Shown piece by piece: positions 10,658 through 18,070 of a DNA stretch of 45,342 nt (its first letter is position 1; every line of letters begins with the position of its first letter). The notes under the pieces are model-generated. The model saw only the letters and a program-made list of their open reading frames with translations, made no database searches and was not told the origin of the DNA. Origin of the DNA: Chitinophaga pinensis (GTDB lineage Bacteria; Bacteroidota; Bacteroidia; Chitinophagales; Chitinophagaceae); assembly GCF_007896845.1 (NCBI RefSeq), contig NZ_VOHS01000048.1, positions 1 to 45,342 of the forward strand, written 5' to 3'. The position numbers were made by a program, and so were the translations under genes.

Positions 10658-11774
10658 ACAATTGGTACTGGAAGAAATAGCGGGCACCATTTCTCCCGAG
10701 GACAGTATCACCCTCAAAGATCTCGTGGAAAATAATCCTGATGCATATGCCATCTGGCTGAGGATGCACAGGCGATTGACCGGAGATCATATTCAATCCA
10801 TGCGTGAAGACCTTCCGGATACGCTTCCGTTGTCGCAGATCATAAGGGTGGCCAGGGAACGTAAACGCCGGAAAATATTGGCACGAACGAGTCTGAGTGT
10901 GGCAGCGGTGTTATTGCTGACAGCTTCAGTATGCTATAAGTTATTGTTCCCGGCGTTCAAGCCAGTTTCGCCGGGCACAGGCCCATCTTTTGCCCTCAAA
11001 TCTGTTATGCTGCAGCTGCCCGATGGAAGGTCTTTCCAGTTGGGCAGCGGGCAGCAGCAGTTTAAGGCAGTTGGGAACATTTTCCGGTCAACAAGCGGAA
11101 AATTGTCCTGGTCCGGTGGAGGTACCGAATCCCAGCTCGCTACCATAATTGTTCCACCGGGCAAGGACTACATTGTCCAGCTGCCAGATGGGACGGAGGT
11201 GATGCTGAATGCTGCGAGCAGACTGGAATTCCCGTTGGCTTTTGCGCATCACAGGAATATCAGGATCAGTGGAGAGGCTTATCTGCGGGTGGCAAAAGAG
11301 GGGAACAGACCATTCCGGGTACAGCTACCCAATAGTGTTGTAGAGGTATTGGGCACTTCTTTTAATGTGAATACTTATGAGGGTACACAGGAGCGGGTGT
11401 TGCTGGAAACGGGATCGGTGAAGCTGTTGACGGCGGATGGAAATATTCTTTTGGATCCCGGACAGGCGGTGAGTTATCAGCCGGGAAAAGCACCGGAGGC
11501 ATTCAGTGGGGATACGGCTATGGCGCTGGCGTGGAAGAGAGGATATTATTCATTTCAGGGTACATCTGTAAGGGATGTGAGCAAGGTCATGGAGCGCAAT
11601 TACAGCATCAGGGTGATATTGGATGATGTAGCGGCGGGAGAGCAATTGTATTCTTCCCGGCTGGAGAAAGGGGAAGAACTGGAAAAATTCCTGATACGTT
11701 TAAAATCAATTGTCAAAATAGACTATCAATTCGAAAAGGGCGACAGCGTTTTGCATTTGTCTTACAGACCGTAA
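10632..11774 (+). CDS. FecR-family anti-sigma factor
   Basis: This inner-membrane anti-sigma factor has 380 residues from the ATG at 10632. I prefer that start over an upstream GTG because MPVDPEYIEQLVLEEIAG matches a normal family start. The cytoplasmic N-terminal sigma-binding part spans about residues 1-85, one membrane helix follows (SLSVAAVLLLTASVCYKLLF), then the periplasmic FecR domain (PPGKDYIVQLPDGTEVMLN, GEAYLRVAKEGNRPFRV, VEVLGTSFNVNTYEG) and a C-terminal DUF4974-type domain (WKRGYYSFQGTSVRDVSKVM). It overlaps the sigma gene and lies 12 bp before an AraC-like gene. The family contacts the STN domain of its TonB-dependent receptor, which the neighbouring SusC retains. Confidence 0.93.
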   Translation: MPVDPEYIEQLVLEEIAGTISPEDSITLKDLVENNPDAYAIWLRMHRRLTGDHIQSMREDLPDTLPLSQIIRVARERKRRKILARTSLSVAAVLLLTASVCYKLLFPAFKPVSPGTGPSFALKSVMLQLPDGRSFQLGSGQQQFKAVGNIFRSTSGKLSWSGGGTESQLATIIVPPGKDYIVQLPDGTEVMLNAASRLEFPLAFAHHRNIRISGEAYLRVAKEGNRPFRVQLPNSVVEVLGTSFNVNTYEGTQERVLLETGSVKLLTADGNILLDPGQAVSYQPGKAPEAFSGDTAMALAWKRGYYSFQGTSVRDVSKVMERNYSIRVILDDVAAGEQLYSSRLEKGEELEKFLIRLKSIVKIDYQFEKGDSVLHLSYRP

Positions 11775-11786
11775 ACCATCCTCAAT

Positions 11787-12776
11787 ATGCGTTCTACCTT
11801 ATTTAAAGCGAACAGGCTACTGTTGATTGAGAAGAACCGGCAAGCTTACATACCAGCTAGTAGTCTGCCGGTGGAATATCTCAAGCTTATTATCCCTTAT
11901 GCAGGATTATATTTCCGTGAAGATGCTGCCTGTGAAATTCTTTCACAGCATGTAAATGCCGGTCCTTTTTCTTTATGGATGCATGATATATTTGCCAAGG
12001 AAAGGATGGTGTTATTACCGTATACACCTTATCATATCTGGACTTTGAATTTCATGTATGAAGATTCTTTGGTGGTGGAAGGCCATCACAATCCGCCATA
12101 CACACTTGAGGAGCGGGAATGTAATCTGTTTAATCTGTATCCGGGGCTGCATCGTATTCCTATGGCGGACAATACGAAGGTATTGTCTGTTCATATTAAC
12201 ATCCGGCCGGAATTTCTGCCTGCACTGTCGGCGAAATATCCTTTATTAAGGGACTTATTATCCCGGCCGATGCCTGCGCAAAGTAGTGCGTTGAATGCGC
12301 ATCCGCATCATGTTAATCCGGTGTGTGACTATTTAATCCAGAAGATCCTTACCTGTAAATATATGGGTAAGAAAGCGCATCTTTTTCTTTATCGTTGTTG
12401 TCTGGACCTGTTATTAAACTTTGCCACACAGGAGGCGCATGCGCATGAGCCATTTTTGTTCAGCAGTCTGGCGCATCAGGATGCTTACCGGCAGTTATTT
12501 CACTTTATGGCGGAGCATCCGCACAAGCCTTACACTACGGCGGAACTGGCTTTAATGTTTGATATTCCGTTTGCGGAACTGGAAAAAGGATTTCTGCAAC
12601 ATTATTCTATTTCTATTCAGGATTTCGGGCACATGTTACAGATGATGATGGCTTTTAACGTGCTGCATCAGCAGAGCTGGTCATTGGAAGTCATTGCTGA
12701 GGCGACCGGATTCAGGAGTTCCACTGAGCTGGCAACTTCACTGGAGGATTATTATGCATTTAAGATAAAAAAATAA
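11787..12776 (+). CDS. AraC-like regulator, divergent DNA-binding domain (paralogue 1)
   Basis: This 329-residue protein has an N-terminal sensor-like part (about 1-225) and a C-terminal region with the spacing of an AraC double helix-turn-helix: ELALMFDIPFAELEKGFLQH as the first helix pair and SLEVIAEATGFRSSTELATS as the second. The motif is degenerate, since the usual arginines and the SFSRxFKK pattern are weak. It is clearly paralogous to the gene at 13696; shared stretches include NLFNLY, IIPYAGLY, LSQHV and RCCLDL. The gap after fecR is only 12 bp, so it probably belongs to the sigma/FecR transcript. A transcription factor role is inferred from the C-terminal pattern only. Confidence 0.65.
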   Translation: MRSTLFKANRLLLIEKNRQAYIPASSLPVEYLKLIIPYAGLYFREDAACEILSQHVNAGPFSLWMHDIFAKERMVLLPYTPYHIWTLNFMYEDSLVVEGHHNPPYTLEERECNLFNLYPGLHRIPMADNTKVLSVHINIRPEFLPALSAKYPLLRDLLSRPMPAQSSALNAHPHHVNPVCDYLIQKILTCKYMGKKAHLFLYRCCLDLLLNFATQEAHAHEPFLFSSLAHQDAYRQLFHFMAEHPHKPYTTAELALMFDIPFAELEKGFLQHYSISIQDFGHMLQMMMAFNVLHQQSWSLEVIAEATGFRSSTELATSLEDYYAFKIKK

Positions 12777-12853
12777 GCAGCTATATCTGCCATGTTGCAA
12801 TAAAGCGGCGAAGGCATCAGCTATGAACATGTGGTTTAACACCTGAATACTTC

Positions 12854-12879
12854 AGCGGCTCATCTTTCGATGAGCCGCT
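12854..12879 (+). terminator. Hairpin terminator after AraC-like gene 1
   Basis: A perfect 11-bp stem (AGCGGCTCATC paired with GATGAGCCGCT) with a four-base TTTC loop is followed by TTTA. It lies 77 bp after the stop codon of the AraC-like gene and separates the sigma/FecR transcript from the next gene. Confidence 0.75.
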
Positions 12880-12895
12880 TTACATTAACCTCGTA

Positions 12896-12929
12896 TTAAC
12901 TTCTTTTAATTTTTCATTTATTAGTTTAG
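12896..12929 (+). promoter_or_regulatory. Putative promoter for the 179-residue ORF
   Basis: TTAAC and TTAGTTTAG are separated by exactly 20 bp, ending 17 bp before the ATG at 12947. An element with identical spacing (TTAAC, 20 bp, TTAGCTTAG) occurs at 13483-13516. The -7 part resembles but does not match the Bacteroidota TAnnTTTG box. Confidence 0.4.
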
Positions 12930-12946
12930 TATAAACCATCCCTGCT

Positions 12947-13486
12947 ATGATGAATTACTATACCAACTTTATCAAAAATTTCGATATGCTTCCTGTTGAA
13001 GACGTGGCGGGCTTCTTCCACGACAATGCTGGCCAGATTGACACTTTAATCCAGCTTTATCAGGCATATAACAAACATATTCTACAGACACAATGCAAGC
13101 GTATACAGGCATTGAAGCAGGCGATTACCATTATTACCACGGATGACGAATGGTCGGACATGGAGGGGCTTGAACTTACGTACGATCAGTTTATTCCCGA
13201 CATTGCCATTACGGCGGGATTTGCCTCTGGTGCAACGGATCCGCTGCACACCTGTAATATTCAGTTAATAGTGCCTGACGGCAGTTCCTGGAGTTATTAT
13301 GAAAAACACCTGAGGGAGCGTTATCCTGCGCAGGAGCCGGTTACACAGGGCAATAGTATCTGCCTGCATATTGCGTCTATACCGGGCAATGAGACGGCCC
13401 TTATCCTGAGTAATCTGGAAGAAGTGTACTCATTCCTCTCCGGGCTTACGGTCAATACTTTTTTACACTCGTTAACATCTCATTAA
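12947..13486 (+). CDS. Hypothetical protein between two AraC-like genes
   Basis: I do not recognise this 179-residue protein. It has no signal peptide or membrane segment and is probably cytosolic. The N-terminal half is helical (FIKNFDMLPVEDVAGFF, then a lysine/glutamine-rich helix around residues 45-65). The C-terminal half is acidic with alternating strand-like segments (CNIQLIVPDGSSWSYYEKHL). It has its own putative promoter and sits between two paralogous regulator genes, in the same direction. Whether it is a target or a partner of those regulators cannot be told from sequence. Confidence 0.6.
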   Translation: MMNYYTNFIKNFDMLPVEDVAGFFHDNAGQIDTLIQLYQAYNKHILQTQCKRIQALKQAITIITTDDEWSDMEGLELTYDQFIPDIAITAGFASGATDPLHTCNIQLIVPDGSSWSYYEKHLRERYPAQEPVTQGNSICLHIASIPGNETALILSNLEEVYSFLSGLTVNTFLHSLTSH

Positions 13487-13516
13487 CCAACTTCCCTTCT
13501 CAATTTATTAGCTTAG
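13483..13516 (+). promoter_or_regulatory. Putative promoter upstream of AraC-like gene 2
   Basis: TTAAC, 20 bp and TTAGCTTAG repeat the architecture of the element at 12896-12929. The TTAAC overlaps the stop codon of the preceding ORF. The next long gene starts 180 bp downstream at 13696. Between them, an ATG at 13536 opens a 22-codon frame ending at 13604 that could be a leader peptide or chance. Confidence 0.35.
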
Positions 13517-13695
13517 CTCCATAAAGAAATAGTGAATGTTGTGGCGGCATTTCACCTTGGAATGCATCACATTAGCGGCACCAAATTTAGCATTGTTCAT
13601 ATAGTCAGCCCAGATCAACCGTTGTACATTGCTGTCTGGCATATTGTTTAGCTCATGTGTAAAATCAAAAAGAGACCGTTAAAACGCGATTATGT

Positions 13696-14697
13696 ATGTA
13701 CCCGACGTTATTTGAAGAGAACAAGTTGCTACTGATAGACCGCCTCGAACAGTCCTATCTGCCTGCGACATATATTCCGACCGAATATCTGCCCCTTATC
13801 ATACCTTATGCTGGCTTATACTATGAGCAGGACAACGACTACAATATGCTTTCACAGCATGTTCCGTTAGGGCCTTTCTCATTGTGGCTGCATGATGTCT
13901 TTGCCCGCAAAGACATTGTGCTTTGCCCATATGCACCGTTTCATCTCTGGGCGCTGCACTTCATGTATGAAGATACGCTCAGGGCTGTGACCTTCAAAAC
14001 CAACGGATTTACCTTAGAGGAAAAGCAATGTAATCTTTTCAACCTCTATGCGGATATGCACCGGGTGCCTATGTTTGCCGGCCAGAAAATATTATCATTT
14101 CATATCAATATATTGCCATCTGCGTTTATGCAGCTGGTACAGACTTACCCCGGACTCCAGTCCTTAGCCAATAAAAGACTACAAAAACACTCCAGCATCA
14201 TTAATGAAAAACCGTACCGTATCAACGCGGTTTGTAATATGCTGATCCAAAACATTGTTTCCTGCCGTTATATTGAATCTCAGGCCCGGCATTATCTCGA
14301 ACGCTGTTGTCTGGATCTCTTTCTCAACTTCGCGCAACAGGATGCTATATCCGACGAAGTAAGGATCCCCAATGAAACACAGGCACGCCTTTATCACGAC
14401 ATTTTTGAGTACATGGTGGAACATCCCCATCAACCCCATACTGCTGACCAGATAGCAAAAATGTTTGATATGTCGGGCGTAAAACTGGCGACTGCTTTCC
14501 GGCACCAGTTCAGCGTTGGTATCAATGCTTTTATTCATATGCTTAAAATGATGCTGGCATATAACAGCTTAATGCAACAGTGCGTATCGCTCAAAGATGT
14601 TGCCCATACGGCAGGGTATAAAACCGTTGACGAGCTGGTACGTGAAGTAGAAAAGTACTATAACTGCAATCTTGCTGCGCTGCGTAGAAGCATGTAA
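13696..14697 (+). CDS. AraC-like regulator, divergent DNA-binding domain (paralogue 2)
   Basis: This 333-residue paralogue of the gene at 11787 is collinear along its full length: YLPATYIPTEYLPLIIPYAG corresponds to a matching N-terminal stretch, and both have a conserved CNLFNLY. The C-terminal AraC-type pattern is a little clearer here: QIAKMFDMSGVKLATAFRHQ as the first helix-turn-helix and SLKDVAHTAGYKTVDELVRE as the second, followed by VEKYYNCN in the position of the usual FKKYYG. The start at 13696 is preferred over an overlapping ATG at 13692, which is in another frame. The N-terminal domain has no recognised ligand fold. A transcription regulator is likely; its targets are unknown. Confidence 0.7.
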   Translation: MYPTLFEENKLLLIDRLEQSYLPATYIPTEYLPLIIPYAGLYYEQDNDYNMLSQHVPLGPFSLWLHDVFARKDIVLCPYAPFHLWALHFMYEDTLRAVTFKTNGFTLEEKQCNLFNLYADMHRVPMFAGQKILSFHINILPSAFMQLVQTYPGLQSLANKRLQKHSSIINEKPYRINAVCNMLIQNIVSCRYIESQARHYLERCCLDLFLNFAQQDAISDEVRIPNETQARLYHDIFEYMVEHPHQPHTADQIAKMFDMSGVKLATAFRHQFSVGINAFIHMLKMMLAYNSLMQQCVSLKDVAHTAGYKTVDELVREVEKYYNCNLAALRRSM

Positions 14698-14719
14698 CTT
14701 CATTTTGCATTGTTTTCAG

Positions 14720-14740
14720 GGAGCTCCTTTATGGAGCTTT
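14720..14740 (+). terminator. Hairpin terminator after AraC-like gene 2
   Basis: AGCTCC and GGAGCT pair around a five-base loop, extended by two G-T pairs, and are followed by CTTCATT. The site lies 23 bp after the stop codon. Confidence 0.55.
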
Positions 14741-14815
14741 CTTCATTATAGCCCCTTTCCCTTCCCTCCAAAGTTTTTCTCCTCATCTCCTAAGTTCACT
14801 TCTCACCGCCTCTCC

Positions 14816-14823
14816 TACCTTTG
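14816..14823 (+). promoter_or_regulatory. -7 box of the FAD oxidoreductase promoter
   Basis: TACCTTTG matches the Bacteroidota -7 consensus TAnnTTTG. A weak TTC lies 18 bp upstream in place of the usual TTG. The ATG follows 54 bp downstream at 14878. Confidence 0.55.
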
Positions 14824-14877
14824 AAAGGTACGAAAATCGCGTTACTACCATTTTAGAGTCTCTCCAAAAGTTAGCCC

Positions 14878-16527
14878 ATGGATCAGCCTATTTTAATACC
14901 ACAGACCAATACCGAAGCTCCTGTAAAAAGAAAAGCCATTATTATCGGAGCCGGTCCCGCCGGATTAACAGCCGCGTATGAATTACTAAAAAGAACAGAC
15001 ATCATTCCTGTCATTTTGGAAAAATCAGGCGACATTGGTGGTATCTCAAAGACCATTAATTACAAAGGTAACCGTATGGATATCGGTGGCCACCGCTTCT
15101 TTTCCAAGTCTGACCGTGTTATGAACTGGTGGTTGAATATACTACCAGCGCAGGATACCGGGAATGATCAATTCACTATCAGTTACCAGAATAAATCCAG
15201 ACAGGTAGCTCCGGGAGAAAGTATCACCTCCCATGACAGTGATAAGGTAATGCTGGTGAGGGAACGGCTCTCCCGCATTTATTTCCTCCGTAAATTCTTT
15301 ACTTATCCGATTCAACTTTCTCTTGATACACTGAGGAAACTGGGAGTGGGCACCACCATCTCCATCCTGGTTTCCTATTTACAGGCCCAGGCATCTCCGC
15401 GTAAACCGGAAAACAGTCTGGAAGATTTTATGATCAATCGCTTCGGCAAAACATTGTACAACCTCTTCTTTAAAGATTATACAGAAAAGGTATGGGGTGT
15501 ACCTTGTAATGAGATCCCCGCCGAATGGGGCGCTCAACGTATCAAAGGTGTCAGCATTCGTAAAGCCATACAACACGCAGTACAATCTGCCGTGAAAAAG
15601 AAAAAATCAAAAGACATTTCTCAGAAAGATACCGAAACCAGCCTGATCGAACAGTTCCTCTATCCCAAGCTTGGCCCCGGTCAGTTATGGGAAGAAGTAG
15701 CCCGTCAGGTACAGGAAATGGGCGGTACAATTCTCATGCATCACGACGTCATTTCAGTAAACGCACAGGATGGAAAAGTAATTTCTATCGAGGCCTTTAA
15801 CAAGAACGATCTCCAGACTGTAGAATTAAAAGGGGACTATTTTTTCAGCACCATGCCGGTGAAAGAGCTCATCGCCAGTCTGGAAGCTGATGTACCACAA
15901 AATGTAAAGGAAGTAGCTGCTGGTCTTCAGTACCGCGACTTCATCACCGTAGGCATCCTGTTGAAAAATCTTTCTGAACAGGATAAACGCTCCGGTAAAT
16001 GGAAGCCTCTCCAACTAAAGGACACCTGGATCTACATACAGGAAAAAGATGTAAAAGTGGGCCGTCTTCAGCTATTCAACAACTGGAGCCCATACCTTGT
16101 AAAAGACCCCAATACGGCCTGGGTTGGTATGGAATTCTTCTGCAACGAAACAGATGATTTCTGGAAGATGCCGGATGAAAAGATCGCCGCTCTCGCGATT
16201 CGTGAATTACAGAAAATAGGCCTTGCCAATGCAGGTGATGTGCTGGATTCTACCGTGTTACGCGTAGAAAAAACATACCCCGCTTACTTCGGCGCCTATG
16301 AAAGATTTGATGAGGTAAAACAATATGTCAACACTTTCCCTAACCTGTTTCTGGTAGGCAGAAATGGTATGCACAAGTACAATAATGCAGACCACTCTAT
16401 GCTGACCGCCATGGTATCAGTTGATAATATTATCGCTGGTGAGACGGGAAAAGACAATATCTGGTCCATCAATACCGAACAGGAATATCACGAAGAGAAA
16501 ACAGAAAAAACGGGGCAAACAGCCTGA
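14878..16527 (+). CDS. FAD-dependent oxidoreductase (protoporphyrinogen oxidase/UGM-like)
   Basis: This 549-residue flavoprotein has a Rossmann FAD site at the N-terminus (AIIIGAGPAGLTAAYELL, residues about 20-37), then GDIGGISKT and MDIGGHRFFSKSDRV. The latter is typical of the large group related to protoporphyrinogen oxidase, amine oxidase and UDP-galactopyranose mutase. A C-terminal FAD-binding stretch (NLFLVGRNGMHKYNNADHSM) completes the fold. It is full length and without membrane segments. In many bacteria such proteins sit in cell-surface polysaccharide loci, but no glycan genes flank this one and its substrate is unknown. It is monocistronic, with a promoter-like TACCTTTG upstream. 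Confidence 0.85.
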   Translation: MDQPILIPQTNTEAPVKRKAIIIGAGPAGLTAAYELLKRTDIIPVILEKSGDIGGISKTINYKGNRMDIGGHRFFSKSDRVMNWWLNILPAQDTGNDQFTISYQNKSRQVAPGESITSHDSDKVMLVRERLSRIYFLRKFFTYPIQLSLDTLRKLGVGTTISILVSYLQAQASPRKPENSLEDFMINRFGKTLYNLFFKDYTEKVWGVPCNEIPAEWGAQRIKGVSIRKAIQHAVQSAVKKKKSKDISQKDTETSLIEQFLYPKLGPGQLWEEVARQVQEMGGTILMHHDVISVNAQDGKVISIEAFNKNDLQTVELKGDYFFSTMPVKELIASLEADVPQNVKEVAAGLQYRDFITVGILLKNLSEQDKRSGKWKPLQLKDTWIYIQEKDVKVGRLQLFNNWSPYLVKDPNTAWVGMEFFCNETDDFWKMPDEKIAALAIRELQKIGLANAGDVLDSTVLRVEKTYPAYFGAYERFDEVKQYVNTFPNLFLVGRNGMHKYNNADHSMLTAMVSVDNIIAGETGKDNIWSINTEQEYHEEKTEKTGQTA

Positions 16528-16830
16528 TCAGTCTTATAGCATGAAATTAGCCGGACAGGAGTGCCCGGCTACATGTATACAGACTAAAAAAATTCAATCA
16601 GGATGCAATGATAAGCCTTTCATAACGCAAATAAGTTAATGCGAGGTTAACAGAAATAAATTCCCCTTGTAACCACTTAAAGGTTTTATCCGGCGCTTCA
16701 TACCGTTTGTTTCCTTCAGCGTCGCGATTACGCTGATCGTTGACCCGGCTGTAGGACAATTGGCCTGGCTCACATACCCGGGCCACTTTTCCTGCACATA
16801 CAATTCCTCATTCCTAATTCCTAATTTATC
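16528..16830. other. Intergenic region with a hairpin and TTCCTAA repeats
   Basis: The 303 bp between two plus-strand genes hold a 7-bp hairpin (TAGCCGG paired with CCGGCTA) at 16548-16571, without a T-run, and an AT-rich tract of three near-repeats of ATTCCTAA at 16802-16828 just before the next start codon. No convincing gene is seen; a 62-codon minus-strand frame with a GTG start at 16786 has no promoter or recognisable domain. Confidence 0.5.
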
Positions 16831-18027
16831 ATGCGAACGCCATTGTTACCGCTGCAGCAGCTGCTGGACAGCCTGCAGCACCCTCCACAAACCAACGATC
16901 CGGACGCCTATGAAATTGCCAGTTTTATGCACAGACAATCCCTTGCCGCAATAGAAGATATTACCATCGCTTTTGAAGAATGCCTCGCCGCAGGCGTCAG
17001 CGAACCCACTATCAGAAAATATGTAAGCATCTGCCAGGAAAAGATCACAGCGCTTTGCAATGACGTTCCTTTCAACTGGCTCGAAGTAGAAACCGCTGCT
17101 CCTGTAGCATACGACGAATGGCGTTACCTCTGCAATGATCTTTGTCACCAGCTGGAAGACCTCATTCTTTACCTCATGTTTACCTATGCCAGCTACTATA
17201 ACAAAATGGCAATCACGCCAAACGTGTACCGGGAACTGATGCGGCAACGCATCGCTCCCGGTCTTTCCGTCATCCGGAACTGGTTTGGCGAAACGGATGA
17301 AAGTTGCCGGGAATTACAACAGATGATCCTCGGCCTGTATGATGCTTTTGATCCGCAGACACCCAACAGGATGAACTATTATCAGCTCGATTTTCTCCGC
17401 GAATTGCAACAGGCGCTTCTGAAATACTGGGCAAAAGAAGATAACACACTCGACCATGGGTCATTACAGCAATTGTTGTTCACCCTTAATTACAATAGCA
17501 CCGATTATTATCATTATTGCACCTCCTATATCAGTCAGCAGCTGATGGAACTTCCGGACGCACATACGCAGCTGGACCTGCTGTCATTTATCCATAAAAC
17601 GCTGTGTCAGTTGCCTGTAAAGACCGGATTGGCCTACAGTCAGGACGCACCCTCTATCATCTCTTTATTAAAAGAATGGTTACAGGTAGAAAGCAAACAC
17701 CTGCAGGTAAAACTGAAACGCAGTTCTTCCGGCAATGTAAAGCGGTTCAAAAGCCTGCCTGAAAATTTCAAATTGCAGACATCTCTGACGCTGCCGGAGC
17801 TGGCAGCTTTATTCAGGATATTAAAGGAAGCAGGGATTGTGGAAAACAGGAATATGCAGGATGTATTCCGGGTTATTTCGCTCTGTTTCTCCATTCAAAA
17901 GCAGGAGTCCTTTGAAGGAAATTTATTCCAGTCACATTATTACCACATTTCTCCGGAAACTTATAAAAAGATGGAAGATCTGGCACATTCCCTTGTCAGG
18001 AAGACCTTCCAACTGAGAAAGGAATAG
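16831..18027 (+). CDS. Uncharacterised protein with RteC-like C-terminus
   Basis: This 398-residue cytosolic protein is mostly helical, with no signal peptide or membrane segment. The last ~90 residues (LTLPELAALFRILKEAGIV, DVFRVISLCFSIQKQESF, then FQSHYY) resemble the C-terminal region of RteC, a regulator of conjugative transposon excision in Bacteroides: a conserved ELIYAL/ELAALF helix, a short loop, then a helix ending in a tyrosine-rich motif. The N-terminal 300 residues match nothing I recognise. No integrase or transfer genes are nearby, so any link to mobility is inference. It ends inside a strong terminator shared with the convergent helicase gene. Confidence 0.6.
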   Translation: MRTPLLPLQQLLDSLQHPPQTNDPDAYEIASFMHRQSLAAIEDITIAFEECLAAGVSEPTIRKYVSICQEKITALCNDVPFNWLEVETAAPVAYDEWRYLCNDLCHQLEDLILYLMFTYASYYNKMAITPNVYRELMRQRIAPGLSVIRNWFGETDESCRELQQMILGLYDAFDPQTPNRMNYYQLDFLRELQQALLKYWAKEDNTLDHGSLQQLLFTLNYNSTDYYHYCTSYISQQLMELPDAHTQLDLLSFIHKTLCQLPVKTGLAYSQDAPSIISLLKEWLQVESKHLQVKLKRSSSGNVKRFKSLPENFKLQTSLTLPELAALFRILKEAGIVENRNMQDVFRVISLCFSIQKQESFEGNLFQSHYYHISPETYKKMEDLAHSLVRKTFQLRKE

Positions 18028-18070
18028 TAAACCGCTCTTTATGCGGTTTACTTCTTTTTCTTTTTTTTCT
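18027..18070 (+). terminator. Intrinsic terminator overlapping the helicase 3' end
   Basis: A 9-bp stem (GTAAACCGC paired with GCGGTTTAC, seven-base loop) is followed by a long T-rich tract. The hairpin contains the stop codon of the convergent helicase gene, and the T tract is the reverse complement of its lysine codons. Confidence 0.8.

Noticed and set aside
13536..13604. 22-codon frame between the second promoter-like element and the second AraC-like gene
   Set aside because: It is too short to judge, with no supporting ribosome-binding site or conservation evidence; it is mentioned only as a possible leader in the promoter entry.
16548..16571. Hairpin after the FAD oxidoreductase gene as a terminator
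   Set aside because: It has a stem of only seven pairs with a ten-base loop and no T-run on either strand, so termination is not supported.
16598..16786. 62-codon minus-strand frame
   Set aside because: It starts with GTG, has no -7 box and no recognisable domain, and lies in a gap between co-directional genes. I could not separate it from chance.
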